Below, piece by piece: positions 32,301 to 42,850 of a stretch of DNA of 43,000 nucleotides. The notes beneath the pieces are model-generated. The model had not been told where the DNA came from, searched no databases, and worked only from the letters and a program-made list of their open reading frames with translations. The stretch comes from Azolla pinnata (Eukaryota; Streptophyta; Polypodiopsida; Salviniales; Salviniaceae). The stretch lies in NCBI GenBank assembly GCA_037176905.1, contig JBBBWG010027313.1, positions 7,034 through 50,033 on the forward strand, in the 5' to 3' direction. Position 1 is the first letter of the stretch. Each line of letters begins with the position of its first letter. A program made the position numbers and the translations under genes.

Positions 32301-35039
32301 TTTTCATATCCAATGAATTGGTAAAAGCACTGATGTTGCTATAGAGATCATCAGTTCATCAAATCTCCTTGCTTGTTTGTCCTAGCCTTGGAATGCGTTT
32401 GGAGAAAATTCTAGTACAACAAATACTGCAACAGCTGCACAAACAGTCATTGCAACGGAGATACCAAGTTTGAACACATCTGTGCCAGGCATAGCTGCTC
32501 CTTTTGGTGCAGCGAACAATTCAGTGATGGCAGAACCATGGAGTTCCTTCCCTGGAAATCCTAGTATGACAAATTCTGTTCCAGCTGCACCCATACAGAC
32601 TGTGCAAAACGTACCAAGCATAACTGAATCTTTGCCAAATATTTCCACTTCGTCTGGTTCCTCGACCAATGCCACATCAGCAAAATCTATGAGGAGTGAA
32701 TTACCTGAGGTAAAAGCTAAGTAAAGAATTGTTGGGGTAGATTTTATGCAGAACAAATTTACAGGCCTTCTGCTATGTACAAATTTTGGTTTTTCTCAAT
32801 TATGCTTATTTAGAACTCATGCATGATGGTTACAGATAAAAAAATTGATCTATGATGTAATAGGTATATGAACAAAATAAGATTGTAATCTTTGTTGGAA
32901 GTTTAGGAACTCTTTGCTGGTGGGTGGTATTCACCATTTCTTGAGAAGCTTCATCTTAACTTCAGTACAGATATATAATGCACTAAAGAGTAGGTTTGCA
33001 ATATGGAAGTAGAGGCCATTCTTTTGGTCTTGTTGTAGAAGCGTCAGCTAGTTGAGCTTTATGCATCAGTGTTCAACGAAGGGACAGGCATTTCTAAGAT
33101 GCCTTATACATTATTTGGCTTTTCATTATCGAAGTATGGGAAAGTCAGATTTATATTTGATGGTGTAATATGCACATTTTGAGAGGTGTTTTGGGTTGTA
33201 GGAACTCTTTGCTGGTGGACCTCAAGTAAACCCACAGTTTGCAGGGTTCCCACCTGTCAGGCCACATTTTTTACCAGTGGCTGGACCGAATATGATGGTG
33301 AGTACTGTCTGGATCAGGAAACTTTATTTATAAGTACTATATGGAGAAGCAGATAAATAAATGTGTCAATGTGTTAGTAATTGACATAAATGTTAAAATT
33401 GTACACATGTTGTGATGGCACATACTTTGATTTGAACAGATGGGGGGCTACCATCAACAATTAGCACCTCAACAATTACCACCTCAGCTTCAGCATCCCA
33501 GATCCATTAATCCATTCGATCTCCCTGGAGATGCTTCTGGAGGGCCACCAGTTGGAAGTGTAATGTTTCTGTTTTTATCTGTGATCAAGTCTGTTCTTTT
33601 AATTCTGTCATACTAAATAGAAACTCATTCCATGCACTAATTAGCTCTCCCATATGTTTATTTAATCTGATTGTCTTGGCATCTAGTTTTACCTTTACCC
33701 CGGAATTGGGCCACAGAATTTTTCCTGCCATAATTTTCAACAGAATAAGATGTATTATTTTTCTTAGTAGTATTGCTTGTGAGTCCTATGGAGAAGTATC
33801 TGCTGTTTTTTAGCAAACGTTTCTCATTTATATGCATGTGAGTCCTATGTGACATGGCATAGGTACATTTATCTGAGATTATACATTAATTGGTGCACAA
33901 CCATTGTTAGCAGTCTCGATGGACTGATTGAATACATAAATAACACACATATGTAAACATTCACTAGTTTTTAAAGGCAGGTTAACCTTGTGGATCATAA
34001 ACGGATATATTGAATTTCTGCCTTTTGCAGTTTCCAAATCTGAATTCAATGCAAGCAGCACTTCCAAATTTGAACATGCAATCCATGCCATCATCAGGGC
34101 CTCTCCCGGGTGGATATGGGCCACATTTAGGCTCAGGGAATCCAATGTTTCCAGGAGGACAAGTTATGTACCCACCTACAGTTCGTGTTCCGTCAGGTAA
34201 ATTCTAGGAACGAAAATTTTCATTATCATATGTCTATTTTTTGGCCAATGTTATGTCAGCAAGTATCTGTGTTTTACTTAGTGTATTCTAGTGTTCAGTA
34301 GCATTTATTTCCATCTAAGAGGCAATAACTTAAAAACTCCATGGACACGTGATCTTTGACCCAAACATGCACTTCATTACTCAGAAAGCTCAGCAAGCAC
34401 CCATGTTTCAGGGCCTGTTTTCTGTCCAAATAAGTGACCACTTTCTTGTAGCATCTAACTTTTCCAACGAGTAACAATTTAAAGTAGGTGAATGCTTACC
34501 ATATATTTGCAGCAAACGCACACTTCATTAGCGAGCAAGTACCAAATTCTTCATTTCCAACAATGTAAGTTTTGAAATGTTCTGGTTTGAAGTTCTAGGA
34601 TAAGATGAGAATAATTCTCTATAGCTTTCTGAAATTCGAATATTGTTGTAGGCAATCCCTCGGACCCAGAGTGCCAGGGCCAATGCAAAATCCTACACCC
34701 TTCATTGGCATGTCAACCTTCCAAAAAGGTGGTCCTATGAGTGGGGTAGGTGGCAGTCCAATGATTTTCAATTCCGGTGTTCAACCAGGCATAGGAGGTC
34801 CCCCGACTGGAAGTGCAATGAACTCAAATTTATTCTTCAGTCATCCACAAAACTCTGTTCCCTCAGTGAATGGTGCTGATTCTTTATTCCCTCTTCATGG
34901 AGGTCAGGGTGCGGGCACACAATCAAGCTTATTAGGTCCATCTAATGGAACCACAGGAAACTCGAATATGTTCCTTGGTATGGGACCTGTGGGATCACAG
35001 AATTCCTTTCCACCAGCTAATGGCAATCCTTTTGGTTGA
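29334..35039 (+). CDS. AGD14: ArfGAP domain protein, AGD14-like, 875 aa
   Basis: Thirteen coding exons sum to 2628 bp in frame: 29334-29432, 30165-30226, 30315-30402, 30481-30542, 30695-30776, 31002-31685, 31862-32266, 32386-32709, 33202-33297, 33440-33559, 34031-34196, 34513-34564 and 34652-35039 (TGA). The N-terminal ArfGAP domain has the zinc finger C27-x2-C30-x16-C47-x2-C50 and the arginine finger R55 (CSGIHR). The domain stimulates GTP hydrolysis by Arf GTPases on vesicle-forming membranes. Residues ~140-330 are Arg/Asp-rich with three tandem ~33-residue units. A clathrin-box-like LIDLS and DWASFD follow, then a Gln/Pro/Met/Asn-rich tail with NPFDLPGD and a terminal NPFG, both possible EH-domain ligands. 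Plant AGD14 has the same plan but is shorter as I recall (~650 aa). The start is the first ATG of the exon (AACCTATGGCTAG), directly followed by the conserved helix. Confidence 0.88.
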
Positions 35040-36599
35040 TCTTTTGACTTGCCTAGAGTATATACATTGGTATGTAATGGGGAGATTCTTCACAAGATTC
35101 TTTGCGGCGACAGGGTGTGGACAAGGTTCTTCTCAAGATTGTGTGTTGGTTTGGCTGCTGGAGGTGATGCTCATATATCACATATTTTATTTATGCAGTT
35201 CTAATCAAAGGCAATGATTGAGGGGTCCTGGTTGTTTTTTGTAACCATCCAGAGCACTGCATTCAAAGACTGAGTTAGAAATGGTATATATACTGTATAC
35301 CCTACTTTGTGGCGATTTCTATTCTCTATGAAATTCATGAAGGAATCAGAAATATCAATTAGGTAGATCTGGATGCGGGTGCTTTAACATAAGTATTGTA
35401 TTTGTATGCTAAGTTTTGCTTTGTAGCATAATTGCAGCACCGTATATAAGAGTTGAAAGTGTGTCAAAATATTTTGAAACTTTTAACGACACAGCACGGT
35501 TGATGCAGTGCTGCAGCAAACTTTGCTGTGGTCGGATTCAGTTTTTTTCTGAAGATTTAATTAACTCTACAATGATTTTTGTGTAATTGTGGATTCTGGG
35601 CATTGTTTCTCATTGAGTTGGAACTAAATTTATTTGTATTATGGTACCATCCACACCACAGGATTCATCCTGATGGGTTATGCGAAAAAATCCATCATAG
35701 TTATAGTAATAATAATTGATTAAATATGGCCACAGACAAGTTCAAGCCGGCCAGAATTTGTTTAGTCTTGCAGACTTTTTCTAGTCTTGAAAAGCAGTGA
35801 CATCAATCAGGGGTTACCAAGCTTTATTGGAGAAAGTTGCATTAATTTTCCTTCTTCCGAGCCTGTTGCTGTTATTGCTTTCAGCAGTGGATCAAATCTG
35901 TGTCATCTGTTGATGTTGCATGCACTACTTTCTGGGATTGGAAATCTGTGTTATCTGTATGTAATGGTGGGATTTTGGTAATTGTGTCTTTCAGCATGGG
36001 CTGACGTCTTAAAAAGCATGTCTTAAAAAGAATCTTCTCAATTCTAACTCTGGTGTCATCTATTTTCTTTGGAAAACTACTATGGACTTGCTAGTAGGCA
36101 TTCTTCTTTGGAAGATATCCAAAACAAAAATGTCTTTTTATGTAAAACTTTTGCCCATACAATGTGATGGAGATGGCACACTGTTAGTACAGGATAGAAG
36201 GTATGGATTGAATATATCCATTTACAAAGTATTTTGAGTCGTTAGGTTAAAATTGCAGGGCTTGCCTTATGTTTAAGTTTGGCTGAAAATGTATGTAATT
36301 ATGTTTCTACCATTTAGGAAGAGCTTGCTTAGATGTACATGGATTATTGTTGCGGAAGAGCATCAGCCAAGCAAAGTACCAATGGTGTGATGTTGATCGA
36401 CTTGTAAATATCATTTGTTGAACGTTATTACAGGATGAAGGATTATTGCATCTGCTTGGGGTCCTAAACATTTGGTATAGGGAGGTAAGACTAGATCAAA
36501 GATTGGCGAAGCCAATCTGAGGGAGTGAAATGTGGAAATGTATTGGGTTTCCTCAAGTTAGGTCGAGTGAGGTTGTTTGGATGTCATGCGATGGGGTTG
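35040..36599. other. AGD14-like 3'UTR and intergenic DNA
   Basis: This is AT-rich sequence after the TGA at 35037-35039. I see no second gene on either strand. Short open frames at 35787-35981 and elsewhere have no domain. Confidence 0.5.
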
Positions 36600-37215
36600 A
36601 TCCCAAGTTAAGTCAAGCCAAGCCAAAATCAATAGCAAAAGTTTAGTCAAGTCAAGATAAGTCAAATAAAGTCAACAAATAAAGCCAAAATCAAGCCAAG
36701 GTCAAGTCAAATAAAGCCAAAGTCAAGTCAAGTAAAGCCTAATGCCAAGTCCAAGTCTCAAGTTAAGCGAAGAACCAAGATGACGCCAAACTGAAGTCAA
36801 GGTCAGAATCACACCCGAGCAAAAAACCCAAAATCAAATCGGAAGTCAAACTCACAAGCGGAATCAAAGCAGCGAAACCCGATTCCAAAGTCAAATGCAG
36901 CGAAGAAGACCCCAAGTTGACGCCGAGCTGAAGTCAAAGTCAAGCTCATGCCCGAGCGGAGCCCGAAACCGAGCCGGAAGCCGAACTCGAAAAGCGAAAT
37001 CGAGCAGCGAAACCGATTCCAAGTCAAAGCTCCCGAAAATCGAATCGAATCGGAAGTCAAAGCCAAGATCGAAATCGAGCAGCAACGTAGACAAGATCAA
37101 GCAATGAAAATCAAGTCAAGACAAGTAGAAAGAATAACTGATAGACAAGACAAGTCAAGTAAAGAAAGTCAAAGTCAAGTCAAGTAAAGTCAAGACAAGT
37201 CAAAGTCAAAGTCAA
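36600..37215. repeat. AAGTCAA-rich degenerate repeat field upstream of eL39
   Basis: The field is built from AAGTCAA, AAGCCAA and AAATCAA units with roughly two dozen GTCAA cores. Its middle holds a diverged ~130-bp tandem pair: one copy runs from about 36767 to 36892, the other from about 36898 to 37030. They share AGCGAAGAA, TGACGCC, CTGAAGTCAA, CCCGAGC and AGCAGCGAAACC. It stops about 50 bp before the telo-box of the eL39 gene. Confidence 0.8.
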
Positions 37216-37239
37216 ATGTTGCGCGGACTTCTTTTGTCC

Positions 37240-37355
37240 GGACAAGTGTGAATGCGCTCTTGGAATTAGGGTTTTCTTCTTCGTCTTCTTCTTTCGTTCT
37301 GTTTCTTGGCCGCGGTCTGTCAGAATCGAGCTTCCTCCTCGCGCCCGACGACGCC
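37240..37355 (+). promoter_or_regulatory. eL39 promoter-proximal/leader region with telo-box
   Basis: TTAGGGTTT at 37266-37274 lies 82 bp before the ATG, followed by a TTCTTCTTC pyrimidine tract. This is the usual arrangement for plant ribosomal protein genes: a telo-box plus a TOP-like pyrimidine-rich start. The same box recurs inside intron 1 at 37644-37652 and 37894-37902. Confidence 0.65.
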
Positions 37356-38815
37356 ATGGTAAGCTGCTTCCTTCCTCCTCGTCTTTGGCTTTTGCGTTCT
37401 GGTCTTCGGCCTCCTTGTAGTCTGGGCACTGTATCTCAGGCTTCCAAATTGGTGGTCCACGTTTCAGTGCCCGCGGCTGCTTGCACCTGAGGCTTTTTAG
37501 CGCTAGGATTTGCTCCGAGCCCTTGCGATTTTGGGTTGCGACCAGTTTAGGAATAGTCTCGTCTGTTCGGAGTTTGCGTCGGAGCAGGCGTTGCCCGCTG
37601 TTCTTGTCCAATTTGAGCTTGAAGTCGGACTTGTAGATCAAAATTAGGGTTTTCGTCGATGGCTTGATCCCTTTGTTGTGTTTAGTTTGTTGCTGAGTTG
37701 CCTTGTAGCAGGCGTTGCCCGCTGTTACTTGTCGAGTGTGGGCTTGAAGTCAGGCTTGTGTGATCAAAATTACGGTTGTCTGCGATGACTTGATTCCTTT
37801 GTTGTGTTTTTTTTATTGTTGTGTTGAGTTGTAGCAGGCGTTGCCTGCTGTTCTTGTCCAATGTGGGCTTGAAGTCGGACTTGTAGATCAGAATTAGGGT
37901 TTTCGGCGATGGCTTGATTCCTTTTTTTGTGTTTTGTTTATTGTTGTGTGCAGCCTTCGCACAAGACCTTCGTCATCAAGAAGAAGCTCGCTAAGAAGCA
38001 GAAACAGAACCGGCCCATCCCGCATTGGATCAGGATGAGGACCGACAACACGATCAGGTAGTTCTTTATTCTTTCGCTCGCTGTTCATGCTTATGATTGG
38101 TTTAAAATGTTATGCCTGATTTATACACGCAGATGGACAATTGTATGTGGTACTTATGTATGTACATGTGATCGGCATGAAATTTCATGCTTTTTCTTAT
38201 GTCAGCGTTGATACAGGACTGGTATTTAATACTATCATCTATGTATGTGTGTATATGTGGAAGGGATAAAATGTTTTGTCTTATGTTTTCACACAAATAC
38301 ACGATTTTAGGCGGATAATTTTCTGTATGCCTTTCCACGTTAATTGTTATTGCGTTTTTGTGGCCACATGTTTAGTTCCCAACTTATATGATGTGTTGGA
38401 ATGCAAATTTATCCATTATACATATATGATGTATGCACATACTTGTATGGAAGGCAAATATGTGTTTATTTGCCTGTGCACAATGTACACTGTAGCAATG
38501 GTTATGCATACTTAGTTCATTTATTTATTTGTCTAAATGTCAAGATTCATGTAGAAGCTTGTTTTGTCATTATGAATGTGGATTATGTATTTATCATTTG
38601 AAATACATTTCTAAGCTTTGCTTTGAGCTACAGTTGTATGTAATATTCGAATTATATGCGAATCTGTTCCTGCCCCCTATTTTCATACAGATAATTGTTT
38701 ATTTTCATTTCCTTGATTTCCTGTAAGTAGCTTTCTAACCCAGAATGTCTGTCATACTATACCCAGGTATAATGCAAAGAGAAGGCATTGGAGAAGGACC
38801 AAGCTTGGACTTTAG
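37356..38815 (+). CDS. RPL39: 60S ribosomal protein eL39 (RPL39), 51 aa
   Basis: Three coding pieces give exactly 52 codons: 37356-37358 (ATG alone, followed at once by GTAAGC), 37954-38057 and 38767-38815 (TAG). The protein is [20 protein letters not shown] followed by [20 protein letters not shown] and [10 protein letters not shown]. It is full length and matches the invariant family, which lines the polypeptide exit tunnel of the large ribosomal subunit. The basic residues, the W and the end TKLGL are all present. Intron 1 (37359-37953) is mostly a triplicated segment; intron 2 (38058-38766) is AT-rich. Splitting right after the ATG is known in plant ribosomal protein genes. Expression is probably high and constitutive, given the telo-box. 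Confidence 0.97.
37584..37953 (+). repeat. Three tandem ~124-bp units in eL39 intron 1
   Basis: Units start at 37584, 37708 and 37834 with GCAGGCGTTGCCCGCTGTT. They share GGCTTGAAGTCGGACTTGTA, GATCAAAATTAGGGTTTTC, GATGGCTTGATTCC and TTTGTTGTGTTT. The third unit ends precisely at the 3' splice site CAG at 37951-37953. Confidence 0.9.
38368..38495 (+). repeat. Intron-2 segment duplicated downstream, copy 1
   Basis: This 128-bp segment (ATGTTTAGTTCCCAACTTAT to GTACACTGTAG) recurs at 39121-39248. I see one difference, in ACTTGTATGGAAGG versus ACTTGTATGCAAGG. Confidence 0.93.
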
Positions 38816-39020
38816 GCCTATGGCTATGCAAGAATTTATGTAATGCAGTTTGCTTTTTGGAATTTATGTCACATACCTGTTGTTCAATGTGGCCATGAGG
38901 ATTTACTGGTTACGCGGAAATGAATGTGAACATTCTGAAATTTAATGAGTGTTTTAGATTTCCTTGTTTGTGAAAGCTTCTTTTCACCAGTTTTAATGGA
39001 GATGGTTGCCATGTTGATGT
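38816..39020 (+). other. eL39 3'UTR and flank
   Basis: This is T-rich, AT-rich sequence after the TAG, with TTATGTAATG and TTTGTGAAAG motifs that could serve 3' end formation. No gene is seen. Confidence 0.45.
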
Positions 39021-39029
39021 TGACAATGA

Positions 39030-39325
39030 TGTGGTTTTTAATAACGTATGTGCTAATGTTATGCAGTAATTAGGTTATGAAATGGAGTCAATTCCTAGTA
39101 TTTAAATAAACACATTGCTAATGTTTAGTTCCCAACTTATATGATGTGTTGGAATGCAAATTTATCCATTATACATATATGATGTATGCACATACTTGTA
39201 TGCAAGGCAAATATGTGTTTATTTGCCTGTGCACAATGTACACTGTAGTTAATGGTTATGAATTGTAGCGAGTCAATCTGTGGTTTTTAATAACGTATGT
39301 GCTAATGTTATGCAGTAATTAGGTT
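39030..39325 (+). repeat. Nested duplication downstream of eL39
   Basis: A 47-bp block (TGTGGTTTTTAATAACGTAT ... AGTAATTAGGTT) occurs at 39030-39076 and again at 39279-39325. Between them lies the second copy (39121-39248) of the intron-2 segment. The order is block, spacer, intron copy, block. Confidence 0.9.
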
Positions 39326-42220
39326 TAGCAAAACATGGTATTTATTCAGGTCAATTGCTGAATTGAACGGGCTTTGGCTAAAACGGAATGATTGTGATGG
39401 AGCCAGTTCAGTGGATGGCATATGTGTGCTAAATAAAGGTTATGAATGTACATTTAAGTTCATTTAGAAGAATATGGCCGATACTAAATTCTTCAACCTT
39501 CATTTGAGCAAATGGTTTGTACAGATGATTAATAGGGAATAAAGGACAGCTATGGATGCTAATTGAAAGCAAATGTACCTATGTGCTTGATGTGTAGATA
39601 ATATCTTTTATCAAGAGCTTAATGCGCATGCTTTTACTGCTGATTAATTAATTTGCAATGATGAATGGCCATGTATTTAAGAGATGATGATATCAGGTGA
39701 ATAATATTGTATGGTTTGGATGCGTAGTTATCAATTAAAATTGATTAGAATTATATCAGAACCTTAGATGCATAGTTTGGAAATAGAAAGAAAGGGTCAT
39801 GAACCCGTAATGTTAATTGTAGACATAACCCTTATGTCAAAACACAAGCTGTTTGTGCCGCTTTGAAGCTGATGTTTATATGTTAATTGCATCATCAGGA
39901 GATTCAGAATTGGTTCATGAATGGATCAAATTGAACAGAGGTTGGCCCATGGGAGTTTGTATTTTCTTTCGTTTAAAAGCTTATCAATTTGTCGATTATT
40001 AAATTTGATTCGGGCCCATGCAATTGATCTGATCGTTAAGATTTTTTTGCATGCATTTGTTCCGAAACTTCTCTGTTGAAACTCGGAGTTGAAACATCCA
40101 TTGGTAACCGAAGTCTTGAAATGTTATTTTGGTCTTAATTGAGACATTTTGGTCTTGATCGAGACAAGTACGCCCAATATTTTTGTCAGTGACTGCTCTG
40201 ATCATTAAAGGAATGACCTCATTATCATTAAGAAATGCGAGAATCACCAAAAACGCCTACGGAAATTGTAACTTACATTTTGATGCCAACTGAAATCAGA
40301 AATCACAAATTAACGTCTCATCTTATCTTCCACCAAAAATTAATAGACAATTAATCTCGCTAGTGTTGATTTTATTCCTAATCACTTCCCACAGATTGAT
40401 CCTACTCAATTGATCCTAGTCGATTCCCTTGACTACATTTGATTAACTAAATTTAGTAATTTTAGAATTGGATGAATTGATTAGTGCGTTAATTTGGTGT
40501 TCATAAACTAATTTTGAGCTTTAGTCAATTAGCTAATTCGATGCTAATTGAACTCACAATTAATTGATTCGGTGTTAATCAATCCATTGCAAGTTAATTT
40601 TTAGAACCAGGCATTAATTTGTAATGTCTAGTTTCGGTAGACATTACAAATGTAATTTATAATTTTGGTAGGCATATTTTTTGTAACTTTCCCTTGAGAA
40701 TAACAGTTCATCTTGAGCCAAAACCGAACCGATACAATCGATTTCAAGATGTCTTACTGTTTTCAAAGGTGGTTGTAGTTATGCGATCGTGGGAATGAAC
40801 TCTGGGAGCATCGTAAATCCACAAAACACGATCGACTCAACCGCCTTTCTGGATAGAAATTGCCGCGTTCCGCATGAAGTATCGCCAACCAAAAGAAAGG
40901 CGAAATTCATACAACTTTGTGCATGATTCGACATGCTTGATTCGTCGTCATAAGCATGTCGTTGCCGGAAACCGTCGATATGAATGCAAACATTGGTGCT
41001 CTTGAAGGGCATTTTTGCAAATAAGGAAGCTTGTCATGGGTGGTATCTTGTCTATATATATAATAGACACATGTACCACATGCACTCCCTTGTGAATGAT
41101 TAACTTTCTTTTCTTTCTTTCAATTGCTGTTGTTTATTGGTATAATTGATGGTAGGATTGAAAGCATGCAAGCATTCTTTAATGAGGAGCAAGCAACAAA
41201 ACAGCTTTTGGGTGAAAAGAGAAGATCTTATGCGGCGAATTAAACTAGAATACATCTCAAGAACATGTTGAACTTCCCCAATTCACTATGAAAATACATA
41301 CATTGCATAGATATATAGATTGCAATTTGCAACATACCCTTTGCTTTCAGGAATATGGAATTGTCAAGGTTTCCATGATCCCCACTAGAAAAAACAAGAA
41401 ACATTAATCTATATATGCATGCATGGTTGAGCTGTGATTGTTTCCACGTAATTGTCGGATCGTAGTAGCATGTACAATGCCATCTTCCCATATACTGTTA
41501 CTATGATTATGATTATTATTATTATTATTATTATTATTGAGGATCAATCACATGCATGCTATATACAAACCATCTAATGTTCTCATAAAAAGAACATCAT
41601 GAAAGCGACGATGCGACGAGATTCAAGAACACTAATGTACGAAAGTTCGGACGTGGGCTTGAAAAGATGCAGGGTTCTTGCTTCTCAGGAGCTCCAATCA
41701 GTTGCCTTGAATCATCATTGTGTATATTGTGTGTTTGTGTGTAGTACTTGCTCGATCGATCGAACATGCGTATGTGATCGGAAAGCAAGTACCATATCCG
41801 ATGATTTCTTGCAAGACCCAAAAGTTGAATCGATGGATGGATCGCTTCGATTCGATTCGACCGTATTCCCTCGCGGACGATGCATCGATTTATTGATTTG
41901 TTTTGTGCATGCATAATATTGGTTTCATGGCTCTCACAAAATGATTGGATGATGCTACAAACTCCTTAATCTCGTCCCATCCGAGATTCTATGCATGTCT
42001 ATACATTATGCAATTATGATTCAATTTTGGCGATCCAACCATAATTAGCTCAAAAGCGGGCAATAACCAAACGAACAGTAAACCGACTGTTTCTTGATGC
42101 AATAGAGTTCCCATATAACCAAAATTGTAAGCTTATGAAATCATTCTACCGAATGCCCTGTTAATCTAATTAGTAGTGACGCACATGAATGGATTATCGA
42201 GATTCCCACTCTACATATCC
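39326..42220. other. AT-rich intergenic region, no gene seen
   Basis: I find no coding sequence or RNA gene. Small repeats include a 21-bp pair TTTTGGTCTTnATnGAGACA near 40127-40167, AATTGATT-rich stretches at 40370-40600 and an (ATT) run at 41512-41538. Confidence 0.5.
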
Positions 42221-42660
42221 ACTATCGGCAGGGAAGAAGAGACGCTAATGCACTCTCGCCTCTAGTCCAAGTTTGTGAAATCAGCGAATAAGCAAGAGCC
42301 TCTCTGGTAAGCAGAAGACGATTCTCAAGTGGACCAACAGAGCTTAGAGCCTTCAATACTGAGCTAGATAGAGTCTCGACTCTGGCTGATGAGCAATGCC
42401 GCATGAGTTCGCAGAGCCACTCAATTCGCCCTTTTGCTATGATTAGCAAACGTGAGACAAATACTAGTTTCGCTCTGCTGATGAGCAGCAACCGCTGGTG
42501 AATCGTGCATTTGCTATAACTGTAGTTTTACTCTACTGATGAGCAGCGATCGCCGCATTAGTAATTCAGCTCAGTACGAGAGAAAGCATCGATTCACATA
42601 GTTGGTTGATCGCGCTTGCTTGAAGATGTTCCAGTTAAGTGTAGGATTGTGGCCAAAAAT
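42221..42660. other. Degenerate repeats containing CTGATGAGCA
   Basis: CTGATGAGCA recurs near 42386, 42477 and 42536 in similar contexts (GCTCTGCTGATGAGCAGC and CTCTACTGATGAGCAGCG), giving a diverged repeat of irregular spacing. A minus-strand open frame of 89 codons (42222-42491) overlaps it but resembles nothing I know. Confidence 0.4.
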
Positions 42661-42850
42661 GCCTTTGTTGCGAGGATGCACCATCATCACCATCATCACC
42701 ATCATCGCCACATCGTGCACATCCATCATCACCACCATCATCATCAGCGCCATCATCACCATCATCGCCACATCGTGCACATCCACCATCACCATCATCA
42801 TCATCATCACCATCATCACCATCATCGCCACATCGTGCACATCCATCCAT
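42661..42850. repeat. 60-bp minisatellite, three copies
   Basis: Copies occupy 42661-42720, 42721-42780 and 42781-42840. Each ends CATCATCGCCACATCGTGCAC, with CATCAC-type trinucleotides filling the first half. The register is exactly 60 bp. It stays open on both strands: a His-rich frame on + and a frame with GCARCGDDGDDG units on -. I treat this as non-coding because of the repeat nature. Confidence 0.85.

Noticed and set aside
36470-36500. CATTTGGTATAGGGAGG resembling a plant primer-binding site region
   Set aside because: Only the first few bases match the usual motif, and no terminal repeats or coding parts were seen nearby.
36895-37187. Lys/Ser-rich frames upstream of eL39
   Set aside because: They are a by-product of AAGTCAA repeats; no conserved protein pattern.
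42380-42560. CTGATGAG motifs resembling a hammerhead ribozyme core, one followed by a small CAGC/GCTG stem
   Set aside because: The second core half (GAAA) is missing at each site (GTGAA or ATTAG instead), and no stem I/III pairing is visible. It fits a degenerate simple repeat.
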